Shown one piece after another: positions 1-6,972 of a DNA stretch of 10,747 nt. Position 1 is the first letter of the stretch. Every line of letters starts with the position of its first letter. The translations under genes were made by a program, and so were the position numbers. Origin of the DNA: Fidelibacterota bacterium (GTDB lineage: Bacteria > Pseudomonadota > Alphaproteobacteria > Rhodospirillales > Rhodospirillaceae); contig CANJEU010000038.1 of NCBI GenBank assembly GCA_947473445.1, positions 1 to 10,747 on the forward strand. The letters run 5' to 3'. Below the pieces are notes generated by a model that did no database searches, had not been told where the DNA came from, and worked only from the letters and a program-made list of their open reading frames with translations.

Positions 1-376
1 CGAACTGGTCGCGGGCTTCATGACCGAATACTCGTCCATGTCCTTCGCCCTGTTCTTCCTCGGCGAATACATGAACATGATCATGATGTCGGGCGTCGTT
101 TCGATCCTGTTCCTGGGCGGCTGGCTCGGACCGCACGAAATGATCTCGTTCCTGGGCGTACTCACGCCGGCCCTGGCCTGGGTTCCGGGCATCGTCTGGT
201 TCGCGCTCAAAATCTCCTTCTGCCTGTTCTTGATGATCTGGATACGCGCGACCTTCCCGCGCTACCGCTACGACCAACTGATGCGCCTTGGCTGGAAAGT
301 CTTCCTGCCGCTTTCGCTGATCTGGCTCGTCCTTACGGCCGGCTTCCTTGTCTATTTCGACAAGCTGCCGCAGTAG
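1..376 (+). CDS. nuoH: NADH-quinone oxidoreductase subunit H, C-terminal part (5' end outside window)
   Basis: Only the last 124 codons are visible, in the frame that begins at base 2. NuoH (ND1 family) is the membrane subunit of complex I that forms the quinone-access chamber together with NuoB, NuoD and NuoI. The visible part opens with ELVAGFMTEYSS, the conserved acidic loop of this family; the two glutamates (visible residues 1 and 9) belong to the charged funnel leading from the quinone site. Then follow hydrophobic segments at about residues 26-42, 55-80 and 98-117. The signature WIRATFPRYRYDQLM lies at about 80-94 and identifies the subunit clearly. The protein ends in DKLPQ, and nuoI starts 11 bp downstream, as expected for the nuo operon. 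The start and N-terminal half lie upstream of the window; no truncation or frameshift is seen in the part present. Confidence 0.96.
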   Translation, partial: ELVAGFMTEYSSMSFALFFLGEYMNMIMMSGVVSILFLGGWLGPHEMISFLGVLTPALAWVPGIVWFALKISFCLFLMIWIRATFPRYRYDQLMRLGWKVFLPLSLIWLVLTAGFLVYFDKLPQ

Positions 377-383
377 GAGAGGG
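375..383 (+). promoter_or_regulatory. Shine-Dalgarno of nuoI
   Basis: AGGAGAGGG overlaps the last two bases of the nuoH stop codon and ends four bases before ATG 388. It supports the 388 start over the in-frame ATG at 394. Confidence 0.6.
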
Positions 384-387
384 AATT

Positions 388-873
388 ATGGCAATGAATT
401 CTTCTCTTCGTACGGCCCTCCTGTGGGAACTCCTCACCGGCATGTGGCTGACGCTCAAGTACATGTTCGGGCCCAAGGTCACGATCAACTACCCGTTCGA
501 GAAGGGCCCGCTGTCGCCGCGTTTCCGCGGCGAACACGCGCTGCGTCGCTATCCGAACGGCGAGGAACGCTGCATCGCCTGCAAACTGTGCGAGGCCATC
601 TGCCCCGCTCAGGCGATTACCATTGAAGCCGAACCGCGCGCCGACGGCTCACGCCGCACCACGCGCTACGATATCGACATGACGAAGTGCATCTACTGCG
701 GTTTCTGCGAGGAAGCCTGCCCGGTGGACGCCATCGTCGAAGGACCGAACTTCGAGTTCGCCACCGAAACGCACGACGAACTGCTCTACAACAAAGACAA
801 GCTGCTCGCGAACGGCGACCGGTGGGAGCCTGAGCTCGCGAAACGCCTGGAACTGAACGCACCGTACCGCTGA
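388..873 (+). CDS. nuoI: NADH-quinone oxidoreductase subunit I (two [4Fe-4S] ferredoxin-type subunit)
   Basis: 161 aa, the usual size for alphaproteobacterial NuoI. This peripheral-arm subunit carries clusters N6a and N6b and passes electrons on to N2 in NuoB. Two 8Fe-ferredoxin motifs are visible: CIACKLCEAICP (C62, C65, C68, C72) and CIYCGFCEEACP (C101, C104, C107, C111). By the family rule the fourth cysteine of each motif completes the other cluster. The N-terminal stretch, residues 9-27, is amphipathic/hydrophobic and matches the helix that anchors NuoI to the membrane arm. The start at 388 is chosen because a strong AGGAGAGGG Shine-Dalgarno (375-383) lies just upstream. A second ATG at 394 would leave that site further away and is less likely. 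The gene lies 11 bp after nuoH. All eight cluster ligands are present. Confidence 0.97.
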   Translation: MAMNSSLRTALLWELLTGMWLTLKYMFGPKVTINYPFEKGPLSPRFRGEHALRRYPNGEERCIACKLCEAICPAQAITIEAEPRADGSRRTTRYDIDMTKCIYCGFCEEACPVDAIVEGPNFEFATETHDELLYNKDKLLANGDRWEPELAKRLELNAPYR

Positions 874-886
874 TCTCTTCCTCTAT

Positions 887-943
887 CCCTCCCCAGCAAG
901 GGGGAGGTCAGGAGGGGGTCGTTTGGGGCGAGAGGGGGTCTAA
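887..943 (+). repeat. Intergenic C-rich/G-rich stem-loop repeat, copy 1 (nuoI-nuoJ spacer)
   Basis: The 116-bp spacer between nuoI and nuoJ holds a hairpin with a perfect 7-bp stem, CCTCCCC (888-894) with GGGGAGG (901-907), and a 6-nt loop. Further G-runs follow at 914-918, 925-928 and 934-938, ending in GGTCTAAG. The stem and the following tract up to GGGGGTCGTTT match copy 2 after nuoN at 13 of 17 aligned tail positions, and the hairpin resembles copy 3 before rnj. I infer a dispersed intergenic repeat. A role in mRNA stability or attenuation inside the operon is possible but not shown. There is no run of T right after the stem, so it is not a classical intrinsic terminator. Confidence 0.7.
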
Positions 944-989
944 GAGTGAGACACGAACAGCTGAACCACGAGAAGAAAGGCGTGCGCGC

Positions 990-1607
990 ATGATTATCGC
1001 CACGCTCGCCTTCTATCTTTTCGCCATCGTCGCGGTGATCTCCGCGCTGAATGTCATCTTCCAGCGTAATCCGGTGCACTCGGTGCTCTGGCTGATCCTG
1101 ACGTTCTTCAACGCCGCGGGCCTGTTTGTGCTCCTGGGCGCCGAGTTTGTTGCGATGATCCTTGTGGTCGTCTACGTCGGCGCCGTCGCCGTGCTGTTCC
1201 TGTTCGTGGTCATGATGCTTGATATCAACATCACCATGATCCGCGAAGGCTTCCTCAAGTACCTGTGGGTCGGCGCCAGCATCGGCCTGATCCTCCTTAT
1301 CGAACTCGCGGTCGTCTTCGGCGGTTGGGTGATGTCACCGGAGTCCGAAGGCCTGCGCGGCGCTCCGGCGCCTGCACCGGGCGCGGTCTCCAACACCGAA
1401 GCACTCGGCCTGCTGCTCTATACCGACTATGCCTACGTCTTCCAGGCGGCCGGTCTTGTGCTCTTGGTCGCCATGGTCGGCGCCATCGTCCTCACGCTGC
1501 GTCGCCGTCCGGGCGTGCGTAAGCAGAAGATCTCCGAACAGGTCAATCGCCGTGTGGCCGATACCCTGGAAATCGTGAAGGTCGAAACCGGAAAGGGCGC
1601 GTCATGA
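990..1607 (+). CDS. nuoJ: NADH-quinone oxidoreductase subunit J
   Basis: 205 aa membrane subunit (ND6 family) of complex I. Five hydrophobic segments are visible, at about residues 3-22, 30-50, 54-77, 90-112 and 147-170. The most diagnostic stretch is VYVGAVAVLFLFVVMMLD (61-78). It is the third membrane helix, with the conserved tyrosine (Y62), where complex I structures show a pi-bulge that changes between states and is thought to open the water wire from the quinone site to NuoK. A Pro/Ala-rich periplasmic-type loop (118-134) and a basic, charged C-terminal tail (171-205) make it about 20 residues longer than E. coli NuoJ. The start at 990 follows an AAGG element at 977-980. The gene ends in a 4-base ATGA overlap with the longest nuoK reading, suggesting translational coupling. 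It is unusual in being preceded by a long spacer carrying a repeat. Confidence 0.96.
   Translation: MIIATLAFYLFAIVAVISALNVIFQRNPVHSVLWLILTFFNAAGLFVLLGAEFVAMILVVVYVGAVAVLFLFVVMMLDINITMIREGFLKYLWVGASIGLILLIELAVVFGGWVMSPESEGLRGAPAPAPGAVSNTEALGLLLYTDYAYVFQAAGLVLLVAMVGAIVLTLRRRPGVRKQKISEQVNRRVADTLEIVKVETGKGAS
1591..1597 (+). promoter_or_regulatory. Shine-Dalgarno favouring the upstream nuoK start
   Basis: GAAAGGG ends six bases before ATG 1604, inside the 3' end of nuoJ. The alternative nuoK start at 1622 has only the weaker GGAAG/CGGA sequences at about 1611-1620. The site supports 1604, while family length supports 1622. Confidence 0.4.
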
Positions 1608-1933
1608 CCCCGGAAGCCGGAATGATCGGCGTTGGCCTTTCGCACTATCTCACGCTTGCCGCGATCCTGTTCACGATCGGGATATTCGGCATCTTCCTCA
1701 ACCGGAAGAACCTCATCGTCATCATGATGTCCATCGAGCTGATGCTGCTCGCGGTGAACATCAACATGGTGGCGTTCTCGTCATTCCTCAACGATCTCGT
1801 GGGCCAGGTCTTTACGATGCTGGTGCTGACGGTCGCTGCGGCGGAGGCGGCCATCGGCCTTGCCATCGTCGTGGTGTTCTACCGTAATCGGCGGTCCATC
1901 GAAGTCGAAGACATCAACACCATGAAAGGGTAG
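1604..1933 (+). CDS. nuoK: NADH-quinone oxidoreductase subunit K
   Basis: 109 aa as read from ATG 1604. This is the small ND4L-type membrane subunit next to NuoJ that carries part of the central hydrophilic axis of complex I. Three membrane helices are clear, at about residues 15-32, 37-59 and 68-93. The two buried glutamates needed for coupling are present: E45 in MSIELMLLAVN and E81 in VAAAEAAIGLA (equivalent to E36 and E72 of E. coli). The tail EVEDINTMKG is typical of alphaproteobacterial NuoK. The start is uncertain: ATG 1604 overlaps the nuoJ stop and has a good ribosome site, but the family is usually 100-103 aa and begins like MIG..HYL, which corresponds to ATG 1622 (103 aa). The first six residues may therefore not be translated. 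nuoL follows after 10 bp. Confidence 0.96.
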   Translation: MTPEAGMIGVGLSHYLTLAAILFTIGIFGIFLNRKNLIVIMMSIELMLLAVNINMVAFSSFLNDLVGQVFTMLVLTVAAAEAAIGLAIVVVFYRNRRSIEVEDINTMKG

Positions 1934-1943
1934 GGGTACTCTC

Positions 1944-3881
1944 GTGCTGTTGTATGCCTCCATCTTCCTGCCCCTGTTGGGCGCTTTCGTTGCCGGCTTC
2001 TTCGGCCGCATGATTGGCGACCGCGGGTCGCAAATCGTCACCTGCGTGTGCGTCGGCATCGCCGCTCTGTGCTCGATCCCGACGTTCTACGACGTCGCGC
2101 TCCAGGGTAACGCCCACGTCGCGCCGCTCTTCACCTGGCTACAGTCGGGCACGTTCGAAGCCGCCTGGGCGCTGCGCTTCGATACGCTGTCGGCAACGAT
2201 GGTAATGACCGTTACGGTCGTCTCCACCTTCATCCACGTCTATTCCGTCGGCTACATGTCGCACGACGACAGCCAGCCGCGCTTCATGGCCTATCTGTCG
2301 CTCTTCACCTTCGCCATGCTCATGCTGGTGACGGCCGACAACCTCGTGCAGCTGTTCTTCGGCTGGGAAGGGGTGGGGCTTGTGTCCTACCTGCTCATCG
2401 GTTTTTGGTTCAAGAAGCCGTCCGCCAGCGCCGCCGCCATTAAGGCCTTCGTCGTTAACCGCGTGGGCGACTTCGGCTTCCTTCTCGGCATCTTCGCGAT
2501 CTACGTCATCTTCGATGCCGTTACCTTCGATGTGATCTTCGACGCCGTCGCCTCCAAGGCTGATGCGCGCGTGCACTTCTTCGGTATGGACCTTCACGCC
2601 CTCACCATCACCTGCCTGCTGCTGTTCGTCGGCGCCATGGGCAAATCGGGCCAGCTGCTGCTGCACACCTGGCTGCCTGACGCCATGGAAGGCCCGACGC
2701 CGGTCTCGGCCCTCATCCATGCCGCCACCATGGTCACCGCCGGCGTCTTCCTCGTGGCCCGCATGTCGCCGGTCTTCGAATACGCGCCGGATGCGCTGGC
2801 CGTCGTCGTCTTTGTCGGCGCCACAACTGCCTTCTTCGCCGCGACCATCGGCTGCGTGCAGAACGACATCAAACGCATCATCGCCTTCTCGACCGTCTCG
2901 CAGCTTGGCTACATGTTCGCCGCCTGCGGTGTGTCGGCCTATCAGGCGGGTATCTTCCACCTCGTCACGCACGCCTGGTTCAAAGCGCTTTTGTTCCTGG
3001 GCGCAGGCTCGGTCATCCACGCGATGAGCGACGAGCAGGATATTCGTAAGATGGGCGGCATTTACCGTCTCATCCCGTTCACCTTCGCCGTCATGGTCAT
3101 CGGCAATCTTGCGCTAACGGGCGTGCCGCCCTTCGCCGGCTTCTTCTCGAAGGACATGGTGATCGAAGCGACACATGCGGCGGGCACGGGCCTTGGCAAT
3201 TACGCCTTCGGCCTTCTCATCATGGCCGCATTCCTTACGTCCTTCTATTCGTGGCGTCTGATGTTCATGACCTTCTTCGGCAAGCCGCGCGCCGACCATC
3301 ACACCATGGAACACGTGCACGAAAGCCCGCTCATCATGACGATCCCGCTGGCCGCGCTCGCGTTCGGCGCGGTGTTCGCCGGCTTCATCGGGTATGAGCA
3401 TTTCGTGGGCGAGGGGCGTGCCGAATTCTGGGGCGCCGCGATCGCGCCGCTGGCGGCCCATGACTCCATCGCGGCCGTGCATGCGCACCATCCGCCGTTC
3501 CTGCTCAAGTGGCTTCCCTTGTTCGTAACCATCGCGGGCTTTGGCCTTGCGTACCTGATGTACGTCAAGAAGCCCGAGCTTCCGGCCCGTCTCGTGGCGG
3601 CCTTCCCAGGCGTCTACAAGTTCCTGCTCAACAAGTGGTACTTCGACGAGCTCTATAACGTGCTCTTCGTGCGTCCGGCCTTTGCGCTCGGTCGCATCTT
3701 CTGGAAACGCGGCGACGCGGGCATCATCGACCGCTTCGGTCCGGACGGCATCGCGGGTCTATCCTCGCGCGCTGCGCGCCGTCTCGGGGCCGTGCAGTCC
3801 GGTTACCTTTACCACTATGCGTTTGCCATGATCGTGGGCATCGCGGTGATCGTGTCCTGGTTTGTGGTAGGACGGGAATAA
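1944..3881 (+). CDS. nuoL: NADH-quinone oxidoreductase subunit L (distal proton-pumping antiporter-like subunit)
   Basis: 645 aa, GTG start, with AGGGGT at 1932-1937 as ribosome site. This is the ND5-type subunit at the far end of the membrane arm. The N-terminal region (about 60-125) and the core (about 130-440) hold the pumping machinery. E142 in GWEGVGLVSYLLIGFW pairs with K234 in AMGKSGQLLLHTWLPDAMEG. Then come H259 in SALIHAATM, K347 in HAWFKALLFLGAGS and the terminal K403 in GFFSKD. These match E144, K229, K342 and K399 of E. coli by motif. After the core come two histidine-rich loops (452-459 and 506-516) and the long lateral-helix region, with LLNKWYFDELYN at about 561-572 before the last membrane helix (626-642), features that separate NuoL from NuoM/NuoN and Mrp antiporters. 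nuoM begins 3 bp after its stop. No broken motif is seen. Confidence 0.97.
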   Translation: MLLYASIFLPLLGAFVAGFFGRMIGDRGSQIVTCVCVGIAALCSIPTFYDVALQGNAHVAPLFTWLQSGTFEAAWALRFDTLSATMVMTVTVVSTFIHVYSVGYMSHDDSQPRFMAYLSLFTFAMLMLVTADNLVQLFFGWEGVGLVSYLLIGFWFKKPSASAAAIKAFVVNRVGDFGFLLGIFAIYVIFDAVTFDVIFDAVASKADARVHFFGMDLHALTITCLLLFVGAMGKSGQLLLHTWLPDAMEGPTPVSALIHAATMVTAGVFLVARMSPVFEYAPDALAVVVFVGATTAFFAATIGCVQNDIKRIIAFSTVSQLGYMFAACGVSAYQAGIFHLVTHAWFKALLFLGAGSVIHAMSDEQDIRKMGGIYRLIPFTFAVMVIGNLALTGVPPFAGFFSKDMVIEATHAAGTGLGNYAFGLLIMAAFLTSFYSWRLMFMTFFGKPRADHHTMEHVHESPLIMTIPLAALAFGAVFAGFIGYEHFVGEGRAEFWGAAIAPLAAHDSIAAVHAHHPPFLLKWLPLFVTIAGFGLAYLMYVKKPELPARLVAAFPGVYKFLLNKWYFDELYNVLFVRPAFALGRIFWKRGDAGIIDRFGPDGIAGLSSRAARRLGAVQSGYLYHYAFAMIVGIAVIVSWFVVGRE

Positions 3882-3884
3882 GCC

Positions 3885-5447
3885 ATGACTTTCATCGAAG
3901 GCCTCCCGATCCTTTCCGTCGTCACCTTCCTCCCGCTGGTTGGTGCGCTGTTCCTTCTGTTCGTGCGCGGCGATAGCGAAGTCGTTGCCCGTCAGTCGCG
4001 CTACGTCGCGCTGTGGACGACGCTCATCACTTTTGGCATCTCGCTCTTCGTCTGGTTTGGCTTCGAAAACGGCACCGCCGAGTTCCAGTTCGTTGAACGC
4101 TTCGACTGGCTGCCGCAGTACCGTATTGGCTACCACATGGGCGTGGACGGCATTTCCATGCTGTTCGTGATCCTTGCCACCTTCCTCATGCCCGTGTGCA
4201 TCCTCGCCTCATGGGATGCCATCCAGAAGATGGTGCGCGAGTATATGATCGCGTTCCTGATCCTGGAAACCATGATGGTCGGCATGTTCTGCGCCCTAGA
4301 CATGGTTCTGTTCTACGTCTTCTTCGAAGGCGTGCTGATCCCCATGTTCCTCATCATCGGTGTGTGGGGCGGTGGCCGCCGTGTTTACTCGGCCTTCAAG
4401 CTGTTCCTCTATACGCTCACCGGATCGGTTCTGCTTCTGGTGGCGCTGCTCGCCATGTACTTCCAGGTTGGCACCACCGACATCCCGGCGTTGATGGAAG
4501 CCGACTTCGCCCGCGACATGCAGTACTGGCTATGGCTGGGCATGTTTGCCTCCTTCGCCGTGAAGGTGCCCATGTGGCCAGTGCACACCTGGCTGCCCGA
4601 TGCGCACGTCGACGCGCCCACCGCGGGCTCGGTCATCCTGGCCGGCGTGCTCTTGAAGATGGGCGGTTACGGGTTCCTGCGGTTCTCGTTGCCGATGCTG
4701 CCTGAAGCCAGCGCCTACTTCGCTCCGCTCGTCTTCACGCTCTCGATCATCGCCATCGTCTACACGTCCCTTGTCGCGCTCGTGCAGCAGGACATGAAGA
4801 AGATGATCGCCTACTCGTCCGTCGCGCACATGGGCTATGTGACGATCGGCGTGTTCGCGGCGAACCAGCAGTCGATCGAAGGCGCGATCTTCCAGATGCT
4901 CTCGCACGGCGTCGTCTCCGGCGCGCTCTTCCTTTGCGTCGGCGTGGTTTACGACCGCTTGCACACCCGCGAGATGGATCGTTACGGCGGCCTGGCCAAC
5001 AACATGCCGATGTACGCCTTTGCCTTCATGGTCTTCATGCTGGCCTCGGTCGGTCTTCCGGGTACGGCCGGGTTCGTCGGCGAGTTCCTGGTTCTGACCG
5101 GCGCCTTCAAGGCCAACACCTGGGTTGCGCTGTTTGCGGCCTTGGGCGTCGTGCTTGGCGCCACCTACATGCTGCTTCTCTATCGGCGTGTGATTTGGGG
5201 CGCGATCACGAAGGACGACGTGCGGGAAATGGTCGATCTTGATCGCCGCGAAATCGCGATCCTTGCGCCGATCATCATTATAGTCATGTGGATGGGCATA
5301 TATCCGCTGCCGTTCCTCGACGTGATGAGCGAGTCCGTGGCTCACCTTGTGAACAACTACCAGGCCGATTTGAAGGCCGCCGGGGTTACCCCGGCCGCCA
5401 CCGAGGTCACGCGCCTCGGCGGTCAGTTGCTCGCCTTCCTGCGGTAA
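3885..5447 (+). CDS. nuoM: NADH-quinone oxidoreductase subunit M (antiporter-like proton-pumping subunit)
   Basis: 520 aa, ND4-type subunit between NuoL and NuoN in the membrane arm. Key residues seen: E148 in YVFFEGVLIPM, K227 in FAVKVPMWPVHTWLPDAH, K258 in VLLKMGGYG, the QQDMKKMIAYSSVAHMGY signature (301-318), and E400 in GFVGEFLVL. The last residue is glutamate in NuoM, where NuoL and NuoN have lysine, and this fixes the identity (E407 in E. coli). About fourteen hydrophobic segments spread over residues 8-478. The C-terminal tail after residue 485 is a non-conserved, soluble-looking extension whose DNA contains two small inverted repeats (5380-5419). The ATG lies 3 bp after the nuoL stop, with GGGA at 3874-3877 as the only ribosome-site candidate, so coupling to nuoL translation is likely. 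Confidence 0.97.
   Translation: MTFIEGLPILSVVTFLPLVGALFLLFVRGDSEVVARQSRYVALWTTLITFGISLFVWFGFENGTAEFQFVERFDWLPQYRIGYHMGVDGISMLFVILATFLMPVCILASWDAIQKMVREYMIAFLILETMMVGMFCALDMVLFYVFFEGVLIPMFLIIGVWGGGRRVYSAFKLFLYTLTGSVLLLVALLAMYFQVGTTDIPALMEADFARDMQYWLWLGMFASFAVKVPMWPVHTWLPDAHVDAPTAGSVILAGVLLKMGGYGFLRFSLPMLPEASAYFAPLVFTLSIIAIVYTSLVALVQQDMKKMIAYSSVAHMGYVTIGVFAANQQSIEGAIFQMLSHGVVSGALFLCVGVVYDRLHTREMDRYGGLANNMPMYAFAFMVFMLASVGLPGTAGFVGEFLVLTGAFKANTWVALFAALGVVLGATYMLLLYRRVIWGAITKDDVREMVDLDRREIAILAPIIIIVMWMGIYPLPFLDVMSESVAHLVNNYQADLKAAGVTPAATEVTRLGGQLLAFLR
5380..5419 (+). repeat. Two tandem inverted repeats in the 3' end of nuoM
   Basis: CCGGGGT (5380-5386) and ACCCCGG (5388-5394) form an interrupted palindrome with one central base; as RNA this gives a 6-bp GC stem with a UUA loop. 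Directly after it, CCGAGG (5401-5406) pairs with CCTCGG (5414-5419) across a 7-nt loop. Both lie in the variable C-terminal tail of NuoM, 26-67 bases before its stop codon and close to the nuoN ribosome site. They may be chance GC-rich structure; a role in mRNA decay or in nuoM/nuoN output is speculation. Confidence 0.4.
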
Positions 5448-5457
5448 AGGTCATCAG

Positions 5458-6897
5458 ATGACGTTCGAAGTCTCATCCCTGATCCCCGCGCTGCCGGAAA
5501 TCTTCCTGGCGGTGGCTGGCATGGTGTTCTTGCTGCTCGGCGTCTTCCGTAAGGAAGACTCCACCCAGATCATCTCCTGGCTGGGCGTCGCGGCCATGGC
5601 CGTCACGGGCTACCTTATCCTGCGCGGTCCGGCGTCGGCCGTCACGTTCAACGATCTCTTTATCGTCAACGGGTTCACCTCGTTCGCCAAGATCCTGGTG
5701 CTCATCGGCGGCGCCCTGACCATGCTCATGATCAACAGCTGGGCCCAGGCCGCCAAAACCGCGCGCTTCGAACTTCCCGTCCTCGTGCTCTTCGCCACTC
5801 TCGGCATGATGATGATGGTGTCGGCGAACGATCTGATCTCGGTCTACCTCGGTCTCGAACTGCAGAGCTTGTCGCTCTACGTGCTCGCGGCCTACCAGCG
5901 CGACAATGTCCGCTCGACCGAAGCCGGGGTGAAGTATTTCGTGCTCGGCGCGCTGGCCTCGGGTCTGCTTCTGTACGGCTCATCCCTGGTCTATGGCTTT
6001 GCCGGCACGACCTCGTTCGAAGGCCTTGCCACCGCTATGCGCGGCAGCGAAACGCACATCGGCGTCGTCGTCGGTATCGTGTTCGTCATTGCGGGCCTCG
6101 CCTTCAAGGTCTCGGCCGTTCCGTTCCACATGTGGACGCCCGACGTGTACGAAGGCGCCCCGACGCCGATCACCGCCTTCTTCTCGGTTGGCCCTAAGAT
6201 TGCGGCCCTCTGCCTGTTCCTGCGCGTCCTCGTTGGCCCGTTCGCGCCGATGATCGAAGAATGGCAGCAGGTCATCGTTCTCATTTCGATCCTGTCCATG
6301 CTCTGGGGCTCGTTCGCCGCCATCGCGCAGCGCAACATTAAGCGCCTGATGGCCTACAGCTCCATCGGCCACGTCGGTTACGCGCTCGTGGGTCTGGTCG
6401 TCGGCAATGAAGAGGGCGCCCGCGGCCTTTTGTTCTACCTGCTCATCTATCTCTTCATGAACATCGGAACCTTCGCGGTCATCCTGTCCATGAAGATCAA
6501 CGGCAAATATGTCGAAGAGATCAGCGACCTCTCGGGCCTGTCCAAGAACCATCCGGGCATGGCGATGGCGCTTGCCGCGCTCATGTTCTCCATGGCGGGC
6601 ATCCCGCCGCTCGCGGGCTTCCTCGGCAAATACTTCGTCTTCGTGGCCGCCGTGAACGCCGGCTTTGTGCCGCTTGCGATCATCGGCGTGCTGTCGAGCG
6701 TCGTGGGTGCGTTCTATTATATCCGCGTCATCAAGGTGATGTACTTCGACGAGCCTGCCGCGGCGTTTGATAAGCCCGACATGGTCAACGGCGCCATCAT
6801 GACGCTGTGCAGCGTCCTGATGCTTGTGTACTTCGTCGTGCCCTCGCGTCTCGTCGAAGGCGCCGAAGCCGCCGCGCGCGCGTTGTTCCTGGGCTAA
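5458..6897 (+). CDS. nuoN: NADH-quinone oxidoreductase subunit N (antiporter-like proton-pumping subunit)
   Basis: 479 aa, ND2-type subunit, the antiporter-like pump closest to NuoK. Key residues by motif: E134 in YLGLELQSLSLYVL, K217 in GLAFKVSAVPFHMWTPDVYEG, K247 in SVGPKIAAL, the QRNIKRLMAYSSIGHVGY signature (291-308), and K391 in PPLAGFLGKYF. They match E133, K217, K247 and K395 of E. coli NuoN. The APTPITAFF segment after the first broken helix and about fourteen hydrophobic stretches are intact. The ATG at 5458 lies 10 bp after the nuoM stop, with AAAGG at 5446-5450 as ribosome site. It is the last nuo gene; a stem-loop repeat follows directly, so the nuo transcript may end or be processed there, although no textbook terminator is seen. 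Confidence 0.97.
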   Translation: MTFEVSSLIPALPEIFLAVAGMVFLLLGVFRKEDSTQIISWLGVAAMAVTGYLILRGPASAVTFNDLFIVNGFTSFAKILVLIGGALTMLMINSWAQAAKTARFELPVLVLFATLGMMMMVSANDLISVYLGLELQSLSLYVLAAYQRDNVRSTEAGVKYFVLGALASGLLLYGSSLVYGFAGTTSFEGLATAMRGSETHIGVVVGIVFVIAGLAFKVSAVPFHMWTPDVYEGAPTPITAFFSVGPKIAALCLFLRVLVGPFAPMIEEWQQVIVLISILSMLWGSFAAIAQRNIKRLMAYSSIGHVGYALVGLVVGNEEGARGLLFYLLIYLFMNIGTFAVILSMKINGKYVEEISDLSGLSKNHPGMAMALAALMFSMAGIPPLAGFLGKYFVFVAAVNAGFVPLAIIGVLSSVVGAFYYIRVIKVMYFDEPAAAFDKPDMVNGAIMTLCSVLMLVYFVVPSRLVEGAEAAARALFLG

Positions 6898-6906
6898 GAC
6901 CTTTTT

Positions 6907-6946
6907 CCCCTCCCCCTGAAAGGGGGAGGCGGGGTGGGGGTCGTTT
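6907..6946 (+). repeat. Intergenic C-rich/G-rich stem-loop repeat, copy 2 (nuoN-birA spacer)
   Basis: A perfect 8-bp stem forms between CCTCCCCC (6909-6916) and GGGGGAGG (6922-6929) with loop TGAAA. The same 5' arm can alternatively pair as CCCCTCCCC (6907-6915) with GGGGTGGGG (6931-6939), with one T-T mismatch; a T-rich stretch (GTCGTTTTCTGTTT) follows. The first hairpin and the GGGGGTCGTTT tail closely match copy 1 in the nuoI-nuoJ spacer. It could serve as a weak terminator or processing site between nuo and birA, which is inference. The spacer (6898-6972) holds no convincing promoter. Confidence 0.7.
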
Positions 6947-6972
6947 TCTGTTTCGAGCCTCCCGGTGAAGCT

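Noticed and set aside
887..907. Intrinsic terminator between nuoI and nuoJ
   Set aside because: The stem is followed by G-runs rather than a T-run, and nuoJ-N must be expressed with the rest of complex I.
2139..3020. Minus-strand open frame (293 codons) opposite nuoL
   Set aside because: Highly charged low-complexity translation typical of an antisense shadow; nuoL is intact on the other strand.
1944..6897. nuoL/M/N read as Mrp antiporter or hydrogenase-4/formate hydrogenlyase membrane subunits
   Set aside because: NuoH-I-J-K context, the NuoL lateral-helix motif and the specific terminal residues (K in NuoL and NuoN, E in NuoM) fit complex I.
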